A DNA stretch of 64,000 bases from Polytrichum commune (GCA_950295325.1 OX485807.1:37848440-37912439); one strand, 5' to 3'; shown: positions 13,578 to 24,397, numbered from the stretch's first letter. Numbers and translations are program-made. The notes: generated by a model from the sequence alone, not told the origin.

Positions 13578-14128
13578 CACGGGTAGATCACTCTAAGGCA
13601 TTTTTGTGCACCACGTGCGACTGGGTTTTTTTTGTTTTGTGGCTATTTACCTTCAAGGGTTGAATTAAAGCCTCCCTATAATTACTTGAATTTAAAAAAT
13701 GGCCCATTTGTTTGCACCCTTCCATTACTTATATTGTCCAAGTCACTGCAATTTTTTGTACTCTATATTCCTTTTAAGTAATAAACGAGCGTGGGGAAGA
13801 CGACCCCAACGACGGCGCGTTCCCTTTTCATCCATTTTTGGACAGACGGAAATCCCAATTATCATCCATCCCCGTGAGTCCCAAACCCATTTACATACCA
13901 TACTAAACATACCTTCTAGGATCCTTATCTTCAGCCCCTATATTAATTTTACAAAAAAATAATGGCCCACGTTTTATGTCCATCTAACTTACTTATAATG
14001 GGATTGTCTACATTTAATGGCCCCTTCATTATTTGGAATTTCTTTATAATTTTTATTTCAAATGATTTTAATCCTCTCTATATTATGCCGCACGTCGTTT
14101 TTAAAATGCACTAAGTGATCTACCCGTG
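13578..14128. mobile_element. non-autonomous hAT-like element, 551 bp
   Basis: The left end CACGGGTAGATCACT is the inverse of the right end AGTGATCTACCCGTG. Similarity continues inward to a CACGTGCG/CGCACG block. The unit is flanked on both sides by the exact 8-bp duplication CCTGAATG (13,570-13,577 and 14,129-14,136). An 8-bp duplication with short C-starting inverted ends is typical of hAT transposons. No transposase is encoded. A related copy lies at 19,751-20,034. Confidence 0.8.
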
Positions 14129-14367
14129 CCTGAATGTGGTTGATTGGTTGTTTTGATATCTTCATGAGAACACATTCAACCCATCATTATCTAGACTCTA
14201 GTGGGTCAGCGACGGGGATGGAAACACACCCTAATAAGTCATGTGTAGTGTGCATAGGACTAGAGATCTACAAGTTGTAGGCACATGGGTGTTATCATGT
14301 GTTCTTCTATGATTGCTCGAGGAGAGCTCATTCCCATAGCTCCAAATATTAAATGTACATGATACCT

Positions 14368-14490
14368 ATTGAAGTTATCCGTAAAGCCCTTCAAAGAGGG
14401 ACAAAATCGTGGGTTTGTTCCTTTTTTGAGAAATATTTCTATTAAGAGCTCGTGAGCTTGTTGTGTATTGGAACCTATTTTAAAAGTTGG
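14368..14490. repeat. dispersed repeat segment, second copy near 52,040-52,160
   Basis: The order gttatccgtaaag, agaggga, gtgggtttg.tcctt, tttgagaa, ctattaagagct and ggaacctatttt.aaagttggg is shared with 52,040-52,160 in the same orientation. The copies are clearly diverged. The parent element is not identifiable from these fragments. Confidence 0.55.
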
Positions 14491-15075
14491 GCATGGGGAG
14501 GTCATTGTCAAAAATTTATTAAACCACGTGAAAAAAGATATAGGGTACTTTTAATTCAATAGAGCATTTTTTTTACAAATATTGGAATTACTATAGTTTG
14601 GAATAAATTGACCCATAAAATATTATATCTAAAGTAGGATAGGTGAAAAGTATAGGTGGTAGTTATTTTTTATTAATAAAGTAGGGCATGTAATATTTGG
14701 ATGAACAAAAAACTCATGTGAGGTGTGGGAACACGCGAACACCAAAATATCCGGATTGGCGGTTTTAAGTGCCTAATCCGGGTTTTGTCTGGATGACCCT
14801 AGTATCGTCCAGGGATTCTGTGAAGTGTAGGAGGTCTAGAACTCTCCGTACCTGCTTATTTCCTCTTTCTTAGCCAAATTTCCGGAAACCATAGTTTCTG
14901 GACTCTTGGTCTTTGTGGACACTCTTAGCCTTTTTCCGGAGTGTGCCTTTCCGGATGATATTTCTAGGTTCTAATTATAATTCTTACTCACCCCTCTACG
15001 CCTACCTTCTAGAATAGGTGGTTTCTTCCAGTGAAGACATCCTTGATAAGATTAGAATCCGGAAACTCCCTCACA

Positions 15076-15650
15076 ACCAATCCGGATTGATCAGGTCCGT
15101 CTTGGCAGGTCACGCAGAGAGATCCGGATTGTATCTTGGGACCACAGTGACCAAAAGAGTCTGGATTCCGACTCGACGGGATGAATTGGTGACCCGTACC
15201 ACTTTCCGGATTGTCCCGTCCACCGGTGATGAGACCCCTTCAGAAGATCAGATCAGTCCGGAACCCTTCCGGACCTTTGCCTAATCCTCCCCACGGCTGT
15301 CTCACCGGGACGTTACCTAGACATCCGGAACAATGAGGATCTCTTCCTACTACACTCCGGAGGTGGCCTCCAACCCGGAATCCTTACTGATCCGGACCTT
15401 CCCTTCTCCGTTCGACGGATCTGTCCGGCTACCTCTACCTTGGATTCTGCTCAATCTGAGCTAACTGGGCGATCCGTACCACCAATCCGGATAGGTCCGT
15501 CTAAGGACGGTGGGACCTCTTCAGAAGATCAGATTGGCGTAAGTCCGGATCCCTTCCGGATCTCACCCAATCTTCCCAGCGGCTGTCCCACCTAGACGTT
15601 ACCCAACCTACCGGATTAGTGAGGTTTCCCTCCCACTACACTCAGAGAGG
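15076..15650. repeat. tandem duplication inside the 4.1-kb element (~281-bp offset)
   Basis: The order accaatccgga, ggtccgtct, cttcagaagatcagat, agtccgga.cccttccgga, cccagcggctgtc and acgttaccta recurs at an offset of about 281 bp (for example near 15,232 and 15,513). It lies downstream of the ORFs in their reading direction and appears non-coding. Confidence 0.6.
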
Positions 15651-16096
15651 ATCTACAAGGCGATAACCGGATCTGATCCGGGTCTCCTCTCTCATGTCCT
15701 ATCCGGAACTCCTATCCCTCATGCTCTCTCTCTCTCTTCCACTAACGATCTCCGGATCATTCACACAAACATCAATAAAGAGAAGTCAAGGAGTGAGAAG
15801 CAAAGACATTTATTCAGAATCGGAGTAATCGCAATACAACAATTGAGAAGGAACCCTTCTCAAGCTCCTTATTCAGCCTTAAGTAGAGGCTCAAAATCCC
15901 TAAACTGAGGGCGGTGGCCTAAGCGGCCGCCGCTTAAGAAAAACCCTAACCACACCCAGTCTCCCGGATTTCCCGGATCCAGATCCGGGTTTTCCGCTGA
16001 CACTTCCAAGGAAATTTTTTATTACTCGTCTTCAAAAACTCCTAAGTCCTACCTGCCTACCTCTATTCTGCCTAACTAATCTAGCTACTCTCCTAA

Positions 16097-16654
16097 CTAA
16101 GAAGACCGGTGCTTCTTCGGAGCCGATCCCTCCTTTGAGTGACTCCCTAACCCGCTGACGGCGGATGAGCCCCCTGCCGGCGATGCCTTTTGCAGCCGCG
16201 TGAGCATCCTCCTCATGTTCGGAGACGGAGCAACCTCGTCCTCCGAATCCGCTGCCCTCTCAGTCCGTGGGGTAGCGGTCCCTGGTGTTCCGGAGACTGT
16301 CCCTGGGGTTCCGGAAGCTGTCCCCATCCGGATGCTTCGGACTGGAGAAGGATCGCTTCCGGTGCCCTGCTCCGGGTTCCGTCCGCCCGAGATCGAAGCC
16401 GTCCGCGGATCCCTGTTGGAGGCCGCCCTTGAGGGTGGCGGAGGAAAGGGACTCACCATTTGGCAGTCCCGCGGAGACGATGGCGAGGCGTGGGACATAG
16501 GGGCCTTGCCCCTACTCGGAGTTGCCTCCCGATTGGAAATCTGGTGCCGGATCGGCGTCCTAGCCCTATCCGGAGTCCGGGACCTATCCGAGTTCCGCGG
16601 AACAGGGGACTGGCCCCTTCCGGATCGGACCGACCCGGTGCTCTTCCGCCTCAC
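16097..16654 (-). CDS. frame-shifted C-terminal tail of the gag-like protein (185 codons)
   Basis: This low-complexity frame is rich in Ser, Arg, Pro and Thr, with many SRTPD/RTP-type and GTPGT repeats. It has no recognisable domain. It overlaps the last 71 bp of the 539-codon frame in a different phase, and its only start is a GTG, so it is unlikely to be translated independently. Its composition continues the basic, Pro/Ser/Gly-rich tail of that protein. I infer that the two were one protein of roughly 700 residues separated by a one-nucleotide shift, or are joined by frameshifting or splicing. A CAGGTGAGG sequence sits exactly at the overlap. Similar tails bind nucleic acid in gag-type proteins, but that role is only inferred. 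Confidence 0.5.
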   Translation of the reverse strand: MRRKSTGSVRSGRGQSPVPRNSDRSRTPDRARTPIRHQISNREATPSRGKAPMSHASPSSPRDCQMVSPFPPPPSRAASNRDPRTASISGGRNPEQGTGSDPSPVRSIRMGTASGTPGTVSGTPGTATPRTERAADSEDEVAPSPNMRRMLTRLQKASPAGGSSAVSGLGSHSKEGSAPKKHRSS

Positions 16655-18203
16655 CTGGGGAGAACGGACCCTTTCCGGAGCCCCTCCCGGAACTACCAGG
16701 CCGAGAGCCGCCTCCCTGTTGGCTGGGTCCTGCAGAGGACGGCGGATTCTGAACCAGGGCTACTTCACCAACCACCTCGTAGAGGGTTCTGGTTGGTGAC
16801 CCTGGCGGACCCGGATAGAGCACCCTCCGGGGTGTTCCGCTTGGCGGGACCACCCTCTGGATTTCCGCCAGGAGATCCTTCATCGTCCGTGAATACTTCA
16901 CGAGGATGGGGAGGGTCTGCCTGGCGGAAGCGGGATCTCCAGATTCCATCATCCGGTCGTAGAGATGTGCCTTGTTGACGATCTCCGCCGGATGACCCAC
17001 CAGCTCCCGGATTCGGTTGAAGAACACTGCCTGCTCCGCATGGTACTTCCGGATCTCCTCGCTCTTCTGACTCAGCTCCTGAGTTATGGCCGCTACCTGT
17101 GCGGTGAGGTGGGCATTCTCCGTCTTGGCCTGCTCCAGCTCCTTCCGGTCCGCCCTCTTTGCCAATTCCCGGAGAATGTTTCCGGGTCCGCAGTCGTCCA
17201 GAGCATGGTTTGCCCCCCTGACGATGTGCTCCAGTCGGTAATACTGGGTCTTGAGGTCCTCCATCCCCTCCTGGAACCATTTGAACGGATTCTCCGGAAA
17301 GTCCCAAGCGGATAGATCCACATTTCGCCATGGGGTCTCCCGGCTGGGTCCGGCTTCCGGATGTTGGTGAGGGGGAGGAGGAGAGAGTGGCCTCGAGACG
17401 GTTGGCGGCGGGCTTCCGGGTGACGAAGGAGGTGCTTCCGGAAGAATAAGGTCGCTGGAGGTCTCCGTCTCGACGTCTCCGGCTTCCGGAAGCAGCTTGT
17501 AGGTGACCTCGTCCGCCGCTATCGTGAGCAGGTCCTCCTCCTCGGCCGTGATGCAGTCGAAATGCTGGTAGAGATGCAAAATGAAGGGGGAGAGGAAGGA
17601 GGGTTTCCGGCCAATATGGGGGAGGGCCCGCCCCACTATTTCCTGGATAATCAGCCCCCAGTTCACAGGCCGGACTCCGGACATGGCACCGAACAGCGTG
17701 TTAGCCATGGTAAGGCTAATCCGCTTCGGCTTGTCCGGGTTAAGGATAGGTAGGAGGAATTCCAACACCCTCCTCTCTCTCAGGTTCCGGCAGTTCCCGG
17801 GGTGGAAGCCGTCCTTCGGGTCCGCGTCTCCTCTAAATTTTCTGGCGAACAAGCCATCGCGGCGGCCGGCCCATCCCTCTGTAATCCCCCGAGGAAACCC
17901 GTAGACCCTGTTCCAAATGTCCGGAGTCCAGTGTTCCGGATCTCTCCTCTTTGTCCCTAGCCACTGGTTTCCTCTCTCAAACTTAAACTCTCGGAGGGTA
18001 TCTTCGGCTCGGAGGTTCCAGGGTTTGGCTAGCAACCCCGCGCAGCCCATAACCCGGAGATCCTCCGCGAGCTCCTGTAGCTCCCTATCCTCCCTCGGAA
18101 TTGCAGGGATGAGGGCTTTGAGCGGAACCGGGATAGGTTCCCTCTGATCCTTTTCCCGTGCTTCCGGCATTTTTCCTCTTCTCTCAGTTTCCGGCTCGAC
18201 CAC
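16584..18203 (-). CDS. transposon-associated gag-like protein (539 codons)
   Basis: The product has four parts. Residues about 40-240 form a folded domain with several Trp motifs (WTPDIWNRVYGFPRG near 92-106) and a hydrophobic ISLTMANTLFGAMSGVRPVNW stretch read in two halves near 162-182. A Pro/Ser-rich linker spans about 253-290. A predicted coiled coil covers about 345-400. The rest is a Pro/Gly/Arg-rich tail. This layout resembles gag-like proteins of plant retroelements and the putative plant transposon proteins found next to them, but I cannot name a family. There is no zinc knuckle, protease or reverse transcriptase. Codon use is GC-rich, unlike the surroundings. It lies wholly inside the 4.1-kb unit. 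The 539-codon frame ends abruptly after a CAGGTGAGG site, and an overlapping frame continues the tail. Confidence 0.65.
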   Translation of the reverse strand: MVEPETERRGKMPEAREKDQREPIPVPLKALIPAIPREDRELQELAEDLRVMGCAGLLAKPWNLRAEDTLREFKFERGNQWLGTKRRDPEHWTPDIWNRVYGFPRGITEGWAGRRDGLFARKFRGDADPKDGFHPGNCRNLRERRVLEFLLPILNPDKPKRISLTMANTLFGAMSGVRPVNWGLIIQEIVGRALPHIGRKPSFLSPFILHLYQHFDCITAEEEDLLTIAADEVTYKLLPEAGDVETETSSDLILPEAPPSSPGSPPPTVSRPLSPPPPHQHPEAGPSRETPWRNVDLSAWDFPENPFKWFQEGMEDLKTQYYRLEHIVRGANHALDDCGPGNILRELAKRADRKELEQAKTENAHLTAQVAAITQELSQKSEEIRKYHAEQAVFFNRIRELVGHPAEIVNKAHLYDRMMESGDPASARQTLPILVKYSRTMKDLLAEIQRVVPPSGTPRRVLYPGPPGSPTRTLYEVVGEVALVQNPPSSAGPSQQGGGSRPGSSGRGSGKGPFSPGEAEEHRVGPIRKGPVPCSAELG

Positions 18204-18247
18204 GGAAACTCCCTCTCTTCCGGATTCCTTCCCTTCCGTCTAATTGC

Positions 18248-18330
18248 CACAGAGTCCCGGCAAGCCCACTGCCGGTGACTGAAAAGTGCAGAGTCCCAAC
18301 AATCCCACTGCTGGCGGCTCAAAAGAATTA
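18248..18330. repeat. two-copy ~42-bp tandem repeat in the leader of the gag-like ORF
   Basis: cagagtccc.gcaagcccactgc and cagagtcccaacaatcccactgc follow one another, each ending ggcggctcaaaag-like or ggtgactgaaaag. They lie just upstream of the 539-codon frame on its strand, where a leader or promoter of the element would be expected. Confidence 0.55.
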
Positions 18331-18931
18331 ACACCTCACCACTCGTTCTCTCAACAGGTTGCCTTTTTCAGAAAAAAGTGGGAGGGAGAAGGAAGGTACC
18401 CTTAAATATCCTTCCTCCCTCTTCCTTCCCCTGTTACCGTTTGGTTTAACGGAAAACGGTTACCAACCGTTTTCCGGCGGGTCTAACCAACGGTTTTACT
18501 AACATTTTTACCAACGGCTTTCTTTTCCCCCAACCGTCATAAGGCCCGTTATAACCGCCACTTCCGGGCCGTTGGGTAATCTTGGCGTGTCCGTTACTTG
18601 GTCTGGACCAATGGTTTGGACCATGATTACATGGTCCGCCCATCCTATTTGACGGACCGGTCATAGTACTTATTTAGAGTCGTTTTATCGCACAAGGCGG
18701 GGTTAGAATACTCTATTTCCTAGTACAATTAATTTTAACCTAAAAGACCCTATTACTTTCAGATAAGCACGAAAAAATACGGAAATGGAACCCGTATTTC
18801 CGTATTTCCGTCTTTCCGTCGAATTTGGACTCCCACATGAGGTTCAATGAATGCATGTAAATTGGATGAGAAATGACCTCAATTGACTAAAACTCATCCA
18901 ATTTAGAAGTTGACATTGGGTATCATGGTTT

Positions 18932-19323
18932 AGGGCCACTTCGCACACAACCCAAGAGCCGTGACCATGAAATTGTGAGAGCCCAAAAAAAGTGTCCAAA
19001 GGCTGTCCCAAGACACTTCTAAAATCATGTAGTATGGTCACGTGCCCTCAATTGTAGTGACTAGGCCCTCAACCAAATGCTATTGCAAGGAACTTCCATT
19101 CATGCGGGGTCCCCACATATGACAATATATGATAAATCAACAGTTGTGAGATTTGAGAGTGCCATGGTCTCCAGTTTTGTGTTAGGCCTACCTCCAAGAG
19201 GTGGTTTTTGAAAGTAATCCAAGTGACCATGAAACATGTTCCATTAAATACCATGTAGACTTTACATTAATCTTGCATTCACTTACTCCATTGGTTCCTC
19301 AAGCGTAGTGTAAAGCATCCTCC
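18932..19323. mobile_element. copy of the AGGGCCACTTCACAC MITE family
   Basis: The left end is AGGGCCACTTCGCACAC. The interior shows the family pattern: cctcaa.tgtagtg, gccatggtctcc.gttttgtgttaggcc and a foldback around cacctccaagaggtgg. The right end, gtgtaaagcatcctcct, is degraded. No clear target duplication. It starts about 90 bp from the end of the 4.1-kb element. Confidence 0.55.
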
Positions 19324-19419
19324 TTAGAATAGTATGTTTCTCTTTGCAAGAAAATAATCTCCCGCTATTACTCCTCTTAAACATATGCAAACTCTCATAT
19401 TTTATCGATTATAGGTGCC

Positions 19420-19560
19420 TCAACCTTAGAAGGACAAGCTAGAAAGCCAATTAATAATAGCATGCCACCACTCTATGTGTATGATAATTCAAGCATCAAT
19501 AAAACTTGGGTGACTTTAGGTTAATTCTCATAAACTCAGGGTTTGGGTTTAATCCCATTG
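19420..19560. repeat. dispersed repeat matching the flanks of the MITE at 52,396
   Basis: The order ggacaagctagaaagc, gtgtatgataattcaagcat, aaaacttgggtgac, attctcataaactca and ggtttgg is shared with 52,290-52,395 joined to 52,958-52,980. In this copy the two sides are joined without the 562-bp insertion, so it approximates an empty site for that transposon. Confidence 0.65.
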
Positions 19561-19750
19561 TTTCAGCTATTGCACTTTGCGAACCACTCTATCATAACAC
19601 TCTTTTGCAATACGTTTCGAGGTCTGTGCAATGAGCATGCGCCTTTGCTCCCAAACTAGAAAAGCAAATTTGGAGAATAATAATTTCACAGTGTTTGTTG
19701 AAGGCGCTCACTTTGCGGGCTAGTTTACACCATGGACCATGAAGTCAGAC

Positions 19751-20034
19751 CTCGGGGGGTCACTGGCAAAAATCGTAGAACAACGTGCGATAAAAAATAA
19801 GGTCTAATATATTCATTGTAGATAAATTTTGTAAAAAACTTACATATAATATAGGGGGTTTTAAAATAGTGAAAAAGGATTACATGTAAATACCATCACA
19901 TGTAAAATACCATCACACCTTTATTTTGAAAAATACCATACCTTATAATCTATTCTGCTAGGTAAATAGCCCCCCAATAAATAGGTCCCGAACGCACGTG
20001 TATGCAAAATATAAGAGGGAGTGAACCCCCCAAG
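19751..20034. mobile_element. non-autonomous hAT-like element, 284 bp
   Basis: The left end CTCGGGGGGTCACT pairs with the right end AGTGAACCCCCCAAG. The flanks agtcagac (19,743-19,750) and agttagac (20,035-20,042) match at 7 of 8 positions, as expected of an aged 8-bp hAT duplication. Interior landmarks ggtaaatagcccc and cgcacgtgtatgcaaaa are shared with the elements at 13,578 and 9,043. Confidence 0.65.
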
Positions 20035-20042
20035 AGTTAGAC

Positions 20043-21229
20043 CATGAAAGATGGCCCTTTTCCATGGTCTGGTTTCTTTAAGAAAATCAGTTTACAAAGC
20101 CTTTGGGCCCCTCACTAGGTGTCAACTAAATGTGGACCAAGAGCAATGACTATGCACCAAAAAGTGAATGTGCTATTTTTTTTATATGTGCCCAAAAAGG
20201 GCAGTTTTGGAAAAAAAATAATAAATAAAATCAAGTTGGACCATCCTCTTGTCCTCTCTTGTCTTCATCTTCTCTTCCCCCCAAAAAAATTCATTAAATT
20301 ATTATTTTTTAATAAGAAAACATCATTTCTCTATCATGAGCCCCTACCTATTTCTACTAGAGCACATCTTTTGCATCTCCCACCGCAAAACCCGTTGGAC
20401 CATGTCAGTGGATAATGTAAGCCTTAGATTATGTCTTTTGGGGACCTCGACCTCCATGGTCACTCTGCCATTTTTACCTTGGTGTAAACTGAAGTGGTCC
20501 CGGGACGAGTTCAACAGCCAATCACAAATTTTACAGGGCCTTGAGACGACTTCATTGTCCATGGTGTTAACAACCCCTGAGCATTTGCAGCAGTAATAAG
20601 TGAGTAGATGAACAAGCAGAAACACATTCTTCAGGAAATACAAAGATGTAACTTAAGTTCGTCCAAATCTACCAACTAATTGATGGAAGACTTTGCTTGT
20701 GTTGTGGATAAGCAGGAATTTGTACTTGGACATCATCATCTGTGCCATTTGCACAGTTTCCCATCTCTCTCTCTCTCTCTCACACAAAGTAAAGTAATCT
20801 AAGTTCATTGTTGTCACTGCAGGCCAACTCAACCTCGGCCTCCTAATCTTCTTCATATCTTAGCACTAAAAAAAAAGCATTCATCTTTCTTGAATCTTGC
20901 GCTTACGGCAGGAACAGTTTTGGGAATTACGTCGTCGTGAATTTATAAGCCGGTTCGAATTCGTGAAACTTCTTGCAATGTCTGATCGACACTGGCTTCT
21001 TCATTTTTTTAATCAAGAGCGGACATTCTGCGAAGTCTTGGGATTGCGTGTTGATTAAGAGATAAGCAGGCTCAAATTTACGGAAGTGTTGCATCGTGGA
21101 TTTATAAGCGGGTTCAAATTTCAGAGGGAGATGTGGAATGCATCATCGAAACTGTCAACTGTTTTATCCAAATCTAATGAGATGTAATTTTATTCAGCAG
21201 GTTCAAACAGCGTGTAAGTTTTGTGACTT

Positions 21230-21230
<1 letters not shown>
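20043..21230. other. gene-less interval with a degenerate local repeat
   Basis: Frames near 20.1-20.6 kb (up to 115 codons, on both strands) show no family features. At 20,925-21,125 a cgtggatttataagcgggttc segment is present twice in diverged form, with a related gataagcaggctcaaattt at 21,061. Nothing identifies a gene. Confidence 0.4.
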
Positions 21231-21600
<370 letters not shown>

Positions 21601-21609
21601 AACCATGAG

Positions 21610-23350
21610 GCAAATGATTTCGATTCACTAATTAAGTGTTTCATATGGACCGACAAGAAGTGGGTGCAGAGAGAAAAAAGTATCCGAATAACAAATGGCT
21701 ACCTTGATTTAACTATCAGCTTAGATTTATAGACTGAGATCAGTTCATGAGAAGTTGACGAACATCAACTCGGACACTCGCCTGATCTAATCAGCGGTGC
21801 ATGCGTTCCTCTCGAAAGCAGTTGCTGCAGTTTTTTTAGTTGCATCAATTCTTGGCGAGCGAAACATGATCATCATCACGACTTTGAATCGCTCGAAGGC
21901 CTTGATAAGAATTAAAATCCCGGGCCATGCATCCGAGTCGTTGATTGACCGAGTCCGGAGTTGGAGAGATAAGTGCAGATGGAATCCGCATGAAACGGAC
22001 CAACCCCAGGAAACACAAACTCATTCAAACGATGTCCGAGCTACAAATTCGTATGCGATTGTGTTACTCCTCCAACTACCGCTGGACCACAAGAATTTTT
22101 AATCTTCCAAATTGACATGGCCGTGCATGATCCGCTATGACTGATGAATCGAGGGCCGTGGAAGTTTGCGTTGTTTTTGAAGGCGCATTTTATTGTTCCA
22201 TTCATATGGACTAGTAACGACGGCACCACCCTATCAATACGTTCGATTCGGATCTGGTGGGACTCGTTCTATTGAAAAGCAAAAAAAAATCATCAAATTA
22301 TATTATCATAAAATATGAGATTCTGTCAACTCTGCAAATTATTGATCCAGTGCGTATCATATCATGTTCGAGGGGAGGTCAATGTGAGTGCAAATTACAA
22401 AAGCATCAATGATCGAATGTAGGGTTTCTAGGAGTCGTTGGAGGTCCAACTTAAACAATTGTTACTTCTGATGTCGGTGCCCAACAGTGTGGCGAAGAAG
22501 GTGAAGACTAATATTGGGGTTTCAAAACAAGGTTTAAAGAATATTCTCATAACATTGTTTTTGTGATATCCTCTAAATTGAAAGAGTACCAGTATAATAT
22601 GTCATTATACTTCTACACACAAATGGTTGGTGAACCTCCATATGCAGCACGAACCACCAGGATCTTTATCTGGTTAATAAAATTAAGGTCTATGATTTTT
22701 CTTTGACTGATGAACCTAAAGCATTCATCTCAGGGTGTGCAAAATATCTCACTCTTTGTAAATAAAATATCGTAATTGATATACTAAATTCATGTTGATT
22801 TTCTAGACATTCCATGGTGAATTGTAACAGTGTGACTCGCACAATGATGTTATATTGTAGTTTGTGTTAAATTATAATCATAATGATATCCAAATGCATG
22901 CATTAGAGTTACATAAAATTATCTCAAACGCCTCAAAATGAATTAGGGATAGTGATTAAAATAACATTCTGATGAAATAATGCTACCAAACTCATTAAAT
23001 TCATACTTTGAACTTTCATGAACATTTTGAGTCACGAAACCCCACATGAATGCCCGTAAATAAAGATGAGTGTGGTTCTTGTAACTAGTGTGCCATGTCA
23101 CCCTAAATATCCAAACGGGTGACAAAATAATCCTTGTTGAGGGTGATAAGAGCAAGAAAGAAGTAAGTGATGAGACTAATACAAGTTGGCCCCTTGAATT
23201 AGGGTTGGCACCCATGGCACTACACTACGGTATAATGCCAAGTGGGAAATGTCCCCGAGTGCCATCCCACATGGCACTCTTGTTGTGTCAAAAATCTTGG
23301 CCCAAGAAGAAAGGCCGGTAGTACTAAGGGTGCATTTCCGTTGAGAAACA
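21610..23350. other. gene-less interval
   Basis: Frames of up to 101 codons (21,797-22,102) have no recognisable domain or partner exon. The base composition is mixed and I see no transposon ends. Confidence 0.4.
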
Positions 23351-23459
23351 GAATCGAAGTGCCGACGTCACCAAGAATCTATGGCACAACTTTTGATTGT
23401 CCTCACTAGCAATTTTAGATAGACTTCCCATCCCTTATACCTTGTAATGTGGGTCTTTT

Positions 23460-23700
23460 CATAGTAGAAAGCCATAGCATTACTAAGCGGCCAGAATACG
23501 ATGGCCTCCTTCCAAAGAAAGTGGTTACAATTGAAAAACTCTGACTTCATACCTAGTACTTGTCGAAAACTCCACAATACACAGCCTAAGTGCTCCTTCA
23601 TAAACGGCTAATCCTCCAACATGAAAGGAGAATAACTCTTGCCTGATACCCATCCCCGCGGAACACATCCAAAAGAGTTGAGTAATGTTATGGCACGAGG
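23460..23700. repeat. diverged repeat pair member (second copy 25,185-25,380)
   Basis: Shared ordered motifs with 25,185-25,380: ctt.ccaaagaa, aaaactctgac/aaaactttgcc, acttgt.gaa, cacaatacacaac, agtgctcc, gaataactcttgcc/gaattatgctcac, ccatcccc.cggaac and gagttg.gtaatgttat. Both copies have the same orientation. Confidence 0.5.
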
Positions 23701-24274
23701 TTTATTCAAGAACCTCTTAAAAATACACTACGATGAAGATTCTCATACACTAAAAGATTTTCCTTTGAGAGCCTAAATATGCATTCTAACATGCACCCTT
23801 CCCCCCGGGGCTCCTTATTATTTGAGTATCATACGGGCTCTCTAACTCCAATAAAACTCATTTATTCTCCTCTCAAATTTCACCACCTGTCATTTTTATA
23901 TTGGTTGAGACCTGTCAGTTAATTCTCACATTGGAAACTATATTCCGACACTAACAAAGATGAAATGGAACAACATGTACGATAGTTAGTGTTGGTGTTA
24001 GGTTCAACTACCTTACCTACTTTAAAAAAGGTGGTACCAAGGTGACATCAATGTTCCGTTTTTCACTACCACGGAATCTGACCCTTAAGCATATTATTGG
24101 GAGCATGTTATAGCTTTGGGATGTCTTCTCTTGAGGATTCTAAGAGCGGCTTTGGGTGTAAGGCAACTACATAGCTAGCCCAAATAATGACTTGCAAACA
24201 AAAAGCGTAATGATACTAATGAGTCATGGCGTTATGGATTTCCTGGTGATATCATAACTGAAGTTGGCGACTTA

Positions 24275-24397
24275 GGGTTAGTTTCCATGTAGGTTGCTTC
24301 GCCCACTAGATTCTAGTAGAAACGTAGATTCCACCTGGTGGCATCTACATTTCCACTAGAATCTAGTGGGCGAAGCAACCTACATGGAAACTAATCC
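24275..24397. mobile_element. Tourist-type (PIF/Harbinger) foldback MITE, 123 bp
   Basis: Starts GGGTTAGTTTCCATGTAGG and ends CCTACATGGAAACTAATCC. It is flanked by the 3-bp duplication TTA on each side (24,272-24,274 and 24,398-24,400). The arms pair over about 55 bp with four mismatches, and the short loop contains the palindrome CCACCTGGTGG. TTA duplications and GGG-starting ends are diagnostic of Tourist MITEs. The near-perfect arms suggest recent activity. Confidence 0.85.

Larger units (their letters stand above)
14724..18837 (-). mobile_element. 4.1-kb gag-like transposable unit with TGTGGGA/TCCCACA ends and 5-bp TSD
   Basis: The unit begins TGTGGGAACACG and ends GGACTCCCACA, giving 7-bp perfect inverted termini with TG...CA. 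It is flanked by the 5-bp direct repeat TGAGG (14,719-14,723 and 18,838-18,842). Composition changes abruptly at the edges: inside it is GC-rich and crowded with TCCGGA/CCGG motifs. It contains the 539-codon and 185-codon frames on the minus strand. TG...CA ends with a 5-bp duplication are the signature of LTR-retrotransposon integration. However, I could not find a second TGTGGGA or TCCCACA inside, nor a polymerase gene, so it may be a giant solo LTR, a large retrotransposon derivative, or an element of another class. Confidence 0.75.

Noticed and set aside
16190-16978. plus-strand frames of 80-199 codons inside the GC-rich element
   Set aside because: They are antisense shadows of the minus-strand gag-like frames, caused by high GC content.
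14724-18837. Complete LTR retrotransposon with two LTRs
   Set aside because: I looked for a second TGTGGGA start or TCCCACA end inside the unit and for reverse transcriptase or integrase motifs and found none.
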